From Nothopassalora personata (taxonomy: Eukaryota > Ascomycota > Dothideomycetes > Mycosphaerellales > Mycosphaerellaceae): a DNA stretch of 64,000 nucleotides. The stretch covers positions 2,542,001-2,606,000 of the forward strand of contig CM066293.1 of assembly GCA_033816765.1 (NCBI GenBank), in the 5' to 3' direction. Shown one piece after another: positions 56,840 to 64,000 of this stretch. Within the stretch, counting starts at the first letter, position 1. Each line of letters begins with the position of its first letter. Under the pieces are notes generated by a model. That model made no database searches. It was not told the origin of the DNA and was given only the letters and a program-made list of their open reading frames with translations. Position numbers and translations under genes: made by a program.

Positions 56840-59800
56840 TAGTTCCTAGGTATTTCCTAATTCGTTGTATCCTTTCCACTTAATAAGGTATCGCTAACCT
56901 TTCTTATCTAGGATTTTTTCGACTTTAAATTCGTTTTCTACTTCTAGCTCGAAATAGAAGCTTTCCTAGTAGGGTGTTTCGGCGTCCGCGGGTTCTAGCT
57001 TAGAAATGTAGAAGATTAGGTGGATTTTAGCGTCTAGTGGTAGTCGTAGTCGATAGTTAACTAGTCCTACGACTTTGTCGATTAAAAATGGTCCGACCTT
57101 AACGTAATCTAGTTTCTTAGTCTATCTTCTTATTCTTAAGTTTTTTGTAAGGAGATAGACCTTATCCCCCTCTTTTAGCAGAGGTGCCATTTTTCTCGGG
57201 TCCTGCCGTTATTAAGACAGTTTTTATTATGCATCTTCGATCGCCTTACGTGTTTCTTTATGCACTTCCTTAAGAGTATCCGTCGTTACGATTGCTCTTT
57301 CGGCTTGTGGGTGAGATCTAGGTATTCTAAATAGGTTAGGATCTTTACTAAAGTTCGTATAGAATAGCGTCGTTAAAGTTGTCTCTAATTTGTAATTGTT
57401 TAGTGCAATCTGCGCTATTAGCAGTAATGAAACCTAGTTGTCTTATACATAATTAATGTAGTGTCGTAGGTATTGTTCTAGCGTTTAATTCATCCTTTCG
57501 GTTTATCCGTCTGTCTCCGGATAATATGCTATTAATAGCTTATGTTTAATTCCGATCGTTCCTATAAGCGTCTTCTAGTAATTTGATGTAAATAGCTTGT
57601 CTCTGTCCGTTATAAACGCTTAGGGGAATCCGTAGTATCGGATAAGTCTATCTAGTACGAGGTATCTGAGCTACTCTATATTGTATGTCTCTAATGTAGA
57701 AATGAAGTGTGCGTATTTCGTAAGTCTATTAACTATAACTAGTATTATGTCGTATAGTTACTTCGTAACTTAATCTCTTAACGGTAGGAGTTTCGTAATA
57801 AAGTCTATTGTAACTTCGTCCTATAGTTTCGTCGGTAGTGTCCTAAACTGTAGGTGACCGTATTTTACATGTCTCGTAGCCTTGTTTCGTTAGTAGTGTA
57901 CGCATTGTTTAATGTAGCGTAACACCTTAAGTCTTATCTATAGAAATGAGAAACTACGTTATATTAGGTCTATTGTTTTTAAAGTTCTAGGGTGTCTATA
58001 AATTGGTCCGTCGTGATGTTGTCGTATACATTCTTCTTCTCGATCCTTTAGTACCTAGTATTTTCCTTACGATATAGGGAATTGTTCGTCCCTACCGCCT
58101 AATATCCGTACGATGTTATTAAATTCTCTTGTGTTAGCACTAAGACTTCCGTCGGGGTTTATCTTTAATATTTTGTGTTGTACTAGTTCTTTTCCTTCTA
58201 TGTAGTCGCTTCTTTAGCTTAGCGCGTCGGCGCGGCTATTCTCTCGTCCTAGAGTATATTTAATTTCGAACTTATACTATCCTAGCAGCTCCGACTAGCG
58301 GGCTTACCTTCGGGTAAGTTCTTTTATCGTCGTGAAGTACGTAAGATTCTTATAGTTAGAAAGAATCGTTAACTTCGGTAGGCCCTCGACATATACTCTC
58401 TAATGTTATATAGTAGCAATAATAGCTAGAAGCTCTTTATTATGGATGTCGTAGTTCTATTCCGCTATAGTCATTTTCCGGGAGTAATAGGCTACTAGGT
58501 GTCTCTACCTATCGTGTATCTATGTTAGACATACGCCTATTGCTATATTAGACGTATCGGTCTTAATGTAGACTTCCTTACTACTATCGAATAGTCGAAG
58601 CGTAGGGGCTAAAGCGCATTGTTCCTTAAGTTTCTTAAATACTTCAATCTGTTCCTTTCCCTATTTCTAAGTAACGTCTTTTCTCGTAAGTATCGTTATT
58701 AGTACTACTGTCTTTACGTAGTCCTTAATGAATTTCCGGTTGTAGTTCGCTAGTCTAAGGAATAATTGTACGTCCTTAACTGTCTTTAGTTCTAGCTATT
58801 CTCTAATTAACTGTGTCTTTATAGGGTCGATCGTTATCCCTATAGTACTGATAATAAAGCCTAAGAATTTAACTTCTTTCTTGTGGAATTCGCATTTCTC
58901 GGGTGCTGTCTTAAATCCTAACTACGTAAGTCGTTCGAAGACATCCTAGACTTATCTTATATGTTCCTATAGGGATCCTTTCGTATAAACTAGTATGTCG
59001 TCTATATAGGCGATAACGTATACGTCGAGCAGGTCTCTAAGTGTTTCGTTAATAAGGTCCTAGTAGGATACGGGTGCGTTAGTTAATCCTATTAGCATAA
59101 CTAAGAATTCGTAGAGTCCGTATCTTATTCTAAAAGCGGTTTTCTATTCTTCTCCTTCTACTATTCGTATAGCATAGAAGGCATCTCATAGGTTAATCTT
59201 CGTGTACTAGTCCAATCCGGTTAATCTATCTTATGCTTCTTCGATATTAGGTAGCGGGTATCGGTTCTTAATCGTAATCTCGTTTAACTTCCTATAGTCT
59301 TATACGAGTCGTAACTTCCCGTTTGCTTTTAGAACGAACATACATAGAGTTCCTATACTTAAGGTGGATCTTCTTATCTATCCTTTAGCTAGCTTCTCCT
59401 TTAGCTATTCTCGTAGGGTCTATAGCTCTTTCTTAGACATTTAATATAGGGGTCCCTATAGAGGCTCTTTCCCTAGCTAAATGTTAATCTTGTGATCCTA
59501 TAGGCGGTGCTTAGGTAAGGCGGTTTTACCTCTCTCCTCTTTAAAGAGTCGCGACTACTTACGATACTCCTTAGGAATACTTAACTCTAAGATGTTAGTA
59601 TTCTTCGATAGTGCGTTACTTCTATTACTTCTAGTAACTTCGTAATCCGGCGGCCCTACGCTAGTGTCTATTCCGGTCGAAGGTAGTTCTTCTATCCTTC
59701 TATTCGGCGTAAGCTATATCTCGTTTAGCTATTTCCTTACCTTATCTACTAGTAAACGCTACTACTACGTAGGCTAAATGTTGATAACGCAATCGCATTC

Positions 59801-60940
59801 CCTAAATGTAAGTACTCCTCTTCTCTAGTTGATTACTAGATTATGCTTTCTTAACTAAGGCATACCTAATACTATGTTATAACTAGCTATATTAGTAACA
59901 TCTAAGGTAATATTCTCGTAGTACTATTAGATAGCTAGTAGCAATGGTGTCGTCTCCTATTCTACGCTAGGTAACGATAATCCGTTTACCGCGATTAACT
60001 CGTAACCCTATTTCTTTTTTAGGGTAGCTAACCCGTTTCTTCTTATAAAAGACTCGGAGATAAAATTCCCCGCTACTCCTAAGTCGATTATAACACTAGT
60101 CTTATGTCCGTTAACGATTACTTATGTCTAGAAAACTGTACTTAATGTCGATACGTGAGCCTAAGTATTATATAACTCCCTTTAGTCGCTTATTCCTAGG
60201 GAGCTAATCCTTTTCCCAAATAGTATATAGTTCGCTATACTTCGTACCTAGAGGCTTCGGCTAGAACCTGTAGCCTATTACCCTATGTCTATACTTGTAG
60301 TCTATTACGTTCCTAGATCTTCTACGTTTCTAAGTAGAGTGCGCGTGCGTGTTGCACTATATTACGTAATTTATTCGATATAAATGTTCCTAACGGTGTA
60401 AGGTATCCGGTTCCTATTATTCGGCTTCCTATCGGTAGTCGTTCTATAACGGCGGTTACTAGATTCTCGGTTGTTTCTATAAGTAGGTATCCCTAGGCTA
60501 TGCCTCGTAGGGTATCGAGTATCTTATTAAACTTAATGGAGTGTAGCCTCCTTCGTCCGCCTATCTTAGGTAGGAATTCCTCGTGCCTTCTTTATAGGTA
60601 GATAATTATGTCGTATAGTTTCTTAGGTGCATCTACCGTGAAGGTAAGTTATTCGTTATTATCGTTAGTGTCGCTCCCTTCTCCTTCGGAGGAATCTTCT
60701 TCGCTTAATTCTTCCGGATCCTAGTCTTCTTTAATAGTATTTAGCCCGGTAGTTTCTTAACTTTCTTCCTATAGTTCTAGTGACTATAATCCGTTCTATC
60801 CTAGGTCCTAATTTTCCTTGTCGCTTCTATCTTTATCGAAATAGGATTCGTCGATGTCTACTTCTCGGAGCGTAGCGTTTTACCTATACGTCGCTCCTAG
60901 GGTTCCTCGTAGTTACTAAGGCTAATACCCTACGCCTAAC
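56840..60940 (-). pseudogene. pol of chromovirus H3 (RIP-inactivated)
   Basis: Co-linear with H1 pol: chromodomain end 56840-56960, integrase about 57400-58100, reverse transcriptase around 58980-59130 with the Y-x-D-D region near 59000, and the protease side at 59700-60700. It keeps more TpG/CpA than H0, and fewer Cys/Trp codons are lost, but stops remain. Confidence 0.72.
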
Positions 60941-60949
60941 TTCGCGGCG

Positions 60950-61669
60950 TAGTAAACTTAACACGAGTCTTAGTAATAGAATCGCTAATAAAGGCTTCTA
61001 TAACTATTTCGAGACTCGGATTCGATCTCGTAGTCGACTCTTCGTGTTATTATATTAAACTGTCGTAGTTGGTTCTTCGCGTTAAATAGAATAACTACCA
61101 TTTACTACCTATAGTATCCTCCTCGTCCTTCTAAGGGGTCTAGGAGAGGCGTCGTACTTCCGTTACTAGCTCTCTCCCCTACTCTCCGAGTATAGTCGGT
61201 ATCTCCTCGAGATCTAACGCTACTCTTAGATTTACTAGTTCGGGGTTGCATTATATTAAATTGTTCGCGGCGCACTATATTCTTACCGCGGCAATCCCGT
61301 GCTATGTGCCCTTCCTTACTATAGGCATAGTATATAAGTTTTCCTTTTCCTTTAAAGGGCTTTCCGTAGCCCCTACTCTTATCGATCCTCCATCCTCGTT
61401 AGGTAACGTCTAGTTCCATTAGCTGTAGTCTATAGTAGGGCTAGCTTTGTCGTAAGAATTCTCCCTTTGTAATGTATCCTCCTAAGGGTCTACGATCCGG
61501 AGTATATCCTACTATACCTCCTACTTTAGAGTCGTATTTCTTTTCCTAGTGTCGTTCCTAGAGCTAGTTATCGATATTAATCGACGCCTTCATTAGCTCT
61601 TCGAGGTTAGTAATCTGTGCCCCGTGTCTTATTAACTCGTCCTTAACGGAGTCCTTAAGTCTACGTCGG
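60950..61669 (-). pseudogene. gag of H3, C-terminal part
   Basis: Zinc-knuckle region at about 61260-61330. Its His is preserved (EGHIARDC), unlike H1. It is cut at 61669 by the inserted Gypsy LTR. Confidence 0.62.
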
Positions 61670-61831
61670 TGTAAGGGGCGGGCCCCTGTTTCTTAGCATA
61701 GGCTGCGCCTATACGTTCGGATTGCTTTCCGACACCTTTTCTTCGGACAGCGTATAACTTCCCCTTTCTTCTATATCGAACTTATTATAAACTTTATAGA
61801 ACTTTAGTATATACGTCGTTCACCCGTAACA
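61670..61831 (+). repeat. 5' LTR of G4
   Basis: About 162 bp, TG...CA, with short hairpins (ggggcgggcccc; ataggctgcgcctat). The right boundary is set by the first GTAACA before the leader; no second LTR is in the window to confirm it. Confidence 0.55.
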
Positions 61832-62149
61832 TTAAGTTCGATCCATTCGAATTAGCTAGACACCTACTATTAAAGAGACGGGATACGTAATAACGTCGCC
61901 GGGTAGCGAGAACCCTAGGACTAGTGCCCCGAATAAAAACTTCTAACTTATGCTTTAGTAACTGTACTAGCGATAGGAAGAGATGTAAGCCGAGTTAATT
62001 GTAACGCGCGCCGCTTTAAAAGAATCGGAAGACGCTCGACGTTAGTTAACACCTATAGTCTCGCTACTAGTTTATAATAAGACGACTACTAGTAACCTAA
62101 TAAGACAGCTACTATAGACGCTAAACGCCGCCGCGCCCTCGCCGCGTAC

Positions 62150-63110
62150 CGGAGAAGAACCGTCGGGTCCTAGAGGTTAGAACCCCCCTTCCTAGGACGG
62201 TAAGGTAGAGACATTCCGCGATTACTTCTTAAGGTTAAAGAGCTCTTTTAGGGTGCGATCCGCCCTGAAACCGACGCTCTCTAATAGGTATTACTAGGAT
62301 GCGATTAACGACACCTTACTAGCGAGAGAGCGTACTAGGACACGGCACTTCTAGGATAAGGGAGACGGCGAACTTAGGAAGGACCCCGTTACTTTCTTTA
62401 CGCAACTCGAGAAAGTCTTCGGTAATAGTAACGAGCGCGCTAAGGCCCTAGAGTAGCTTACTAAGATTAAACATACGAACGGTTAACCTTAGCACGATTA
62501 CTAGATAAAATTCGACGGACTCCTACTAAGCGCCGGCGGAGAGAACTAGAGCGACGACGCGAAGATTAGTTACTTACGTAACACCTTCTCGAACCCCGTT
62601 CGGATATATACGGCGGCTATACCAAAAAAGGAGGACTACTACGAGTTTACGGGGGAGGTCGAACGGATTATAACTAACCTCGAGGACACGGACCAGTTCA
62701 AAATAGCCTATAAGAGGTGGAAGAATAATAATAAGGACTCTAGTATAACCGCTATAGTTAATAACCGTTCTTTTACGAGAGCGGCTAGTAACTAGGTTAA
62801 TGCCGATAGTAACACTATTATAGCACTAACCCGGATAAGCGGAGGCCGCCCTAGAAGTCGTAGAGATCGGAAGGAGGATAAAGAGAGGTAGAGAGTAAAA
62901 TAGGTAGACACCGCGGAGAGAGATCGTAGGCGTTAAGAATAGCTCTACTTCCGCTATAGAGCGAGCGGACATCGAGTAAAGGAATGCCCGTACGCCGTAG
63001 CAGTCAATCCTACTAGGATTAACGCGGCCTCGGTCGCGCCGATCCTAGAGGACGACGGGTTTAAGTCGGATCCCGGAGAGATAGGAAAAGACTAGCTCCT
63101 AGTCGAAAGC
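62150..63110 (+). pseudogene. gag of G4 (RIP-inactivated)
   Basis: Plus-strand Gypsy gag with stops at former Gln/Trp: DPVTFFTQLEKVFGNSNERA, FDGLLLSAGGEN, EDYYEFTGEVERIITNLEDT. A zinc-knuckle relic LYFRYRASGHRVKECPYA near 62944-62997 has Tyr in place of the first Cys, and the other zinc positions appear partly changed. Confidence 0.68.
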
Positions 63111-63169
63111 TAGAACTAGGAGATAAAGAAGCACTAGTAAAGGGGTAGAACGTAGTTAAGAGTTCTATA

Positions 63170-64000
63170 AATGGGAATCTTATATATACTAACGTACTCC
63201 TAAACGAAAGTTACGGAACGTTTACCCTTATCGATAAAGGATATATGTACTACGCTATAATTAACGGAGACTTAGCGAAAGGCCTCGGTCTTACGTATGT
63301 TAGTAACGAGAGCCGTAGGGCTATAGGGTTTACGAAGGCGATACGGAACTCGATCGAAGGAGTAGTTGCCTTCCGTATAGAAATTGCTAGGATCTACTAG
63401 GTGGTTTATGCTTATGTTATGTCTAATCTAGACTTCCCTATAATCCTAGGGAACCTATAGAAGGCGTACAATTAGATCCGGACCGCGCCTAAAAAGCGCC
63501 GGTACTACTATAGCTTAGTAAAGAAATAGGTACCCGAAGGGCGTAACTACGAAGAACACGAGTCGGGTAAGCGTTTCGCTACGATTGCCGCGGTAACCGT
63601 AGAAGATATTAAGAAAGCCCTTAGCGAAAAGGAGCCGCCTACGCGAGAGGAACTTAAGAAGGGCTTACCTCTAGAACTTTAGGATATACTACCGTTATTT
63701 TCCACTAGGGAAGCTAATAAACTAGCTCTACACCGCGGCGACCTTAACTATAAGATCGATATACGGACGAAAGCCGACGGAAGCCTAGAACCATTGCCCT
63801 AGGGACCGCTCTACAGCATGTCGAAAGACGAGCTACTTATCCTCCGGAAGTCGCTAACGGAGCTATAGCGTAAGGGTTACATTCGCCCTTCTACCTTAGA
63901 AGCGGCGGCTCCCGTCCTATTCGTAAAGAAGCCCGGGGGAGGACTTAGGTTCTACTACGATTATAGAGTACTAAACTCGATTACTAAGTAGGACCGTTAC
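63170..64000 (+). pseudogene. pol of G4, protease and start of reverse transcriptase
   Basis: The aspartic-protease-like LIDKGYMYYAIINGDLAKGL (63220-63290) is followed by the RT entrance, typical of Gypsy: [35 protein letters not shown], then PGGGLRF and YRVLNSITK at the window edge. A few stops are present. The rest lies outside. Confidence 0.68.

Larger units (their letters stand above)
55648..61669 (-). mobile_element. Chromovirus Gypsy element H3 (5' end cut by another insertion)
   Basis: 3' LTR 55648-56008, polypurine-tract complement, accessory ORF, tRNA-like sequence, pol on minus and gag up to 61669, where a different Gypsy LTR begins. The layout is that of H0, with less RIP. Its 5' LTR presumably lies beyond the inserted element outside the window. 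Confidence 0.76.
61670..64000 (+). mobile_element. Gypsy element G4, 5' part (runs off window)
   Basis: Inserted in H3 gag. A short LTR (61670 to about 61831, TGTAAGGGG...GTAACA) is followed by plus-strand gag and pol. It is RIP-mutated with in-frame stops. It is distinct from the H and E2 families in sequence and orientation. Confidence 0.7.

Overview
The window looks like a filamentous ascomycete (Pezizomycotina, probably Dothideomycetes) chromosome. Two GC-balanced gene islands (1 to about 4050 and about 34990 to 41785) are separated and followed by long AT-rich, gene-free blocks of nested retrotransposons. In those blocks CpA/TpG are strongly depleted and TpA is enriched, while CpG is kept. 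Gln and Trp codons have become stops, and Cys and His codons have become Tyr. This is the signature of repeat-induced point mutation (RIP). Genes in the islands carry short introns (49-70 bp) with fungal-type splice sites.

Left island: the 5' part of an SLC35C2/Ymd8-type transporter (minus, runs off the left edge), a putative esterase with one intron and an unresolved N-terminus, and a broken glutathione S-transferase gene. Right island: a galactose-oxidase-like gene broken by a 4-bp tandem duplication, preceded on the same strand by an apparently intact ten-exon ABCB/MDR transporter (about 1265 aa).

Repeat block 1 (about 4060-34990) contains chromovirus-type Gypsy elements (called here H0 and H1, pol on minus) nested by a 5-bp target duplication CTAGG, with a further LTR (LTR2) buried inside H1. 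A different 12.6-kb Gypsy element (E2, minus, LTRs 21822-22189 and 34067-34435) follows and contains an un-mutated solo LTR. Three copies of a 761-829 bp non-LTR, SINE-like retroposon are present: one RIP-mutated and two identical, un-mutated and inverted. Repeat block 2 (about 41786-64000) contains a complete Copia element (41958-47570, TSD tatat), about 7.6 kb of unclassified decayed sequence with a minisatellite and a long (TAC)n tract, a third chromovirus copy (H3), and the 5' end of another Gypsy element running off the right edge.

The most interesting signals are these. (1) The SINE-like element starts exactly at a sequence that folds as an HDV-like self-cleaving ribozyme. (2) The H chromoviruses carry, antisense to pol and next to the 3' LTR, a small ORF with a C-x2-C-x6-C-x(8-10)-C-x2-C-x6-C array (the Zn2Cys6 spacing) followed by a charged, probably coiled-coil tail. 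(3) In three of the four places where this ORF is seen, a tRNA-like sequence lies just beyond it. (4) The LTR U3 carries tandem repeats that differ between subfamilies together with that ORF. All calls come from reading the sequence; no database search was possible.
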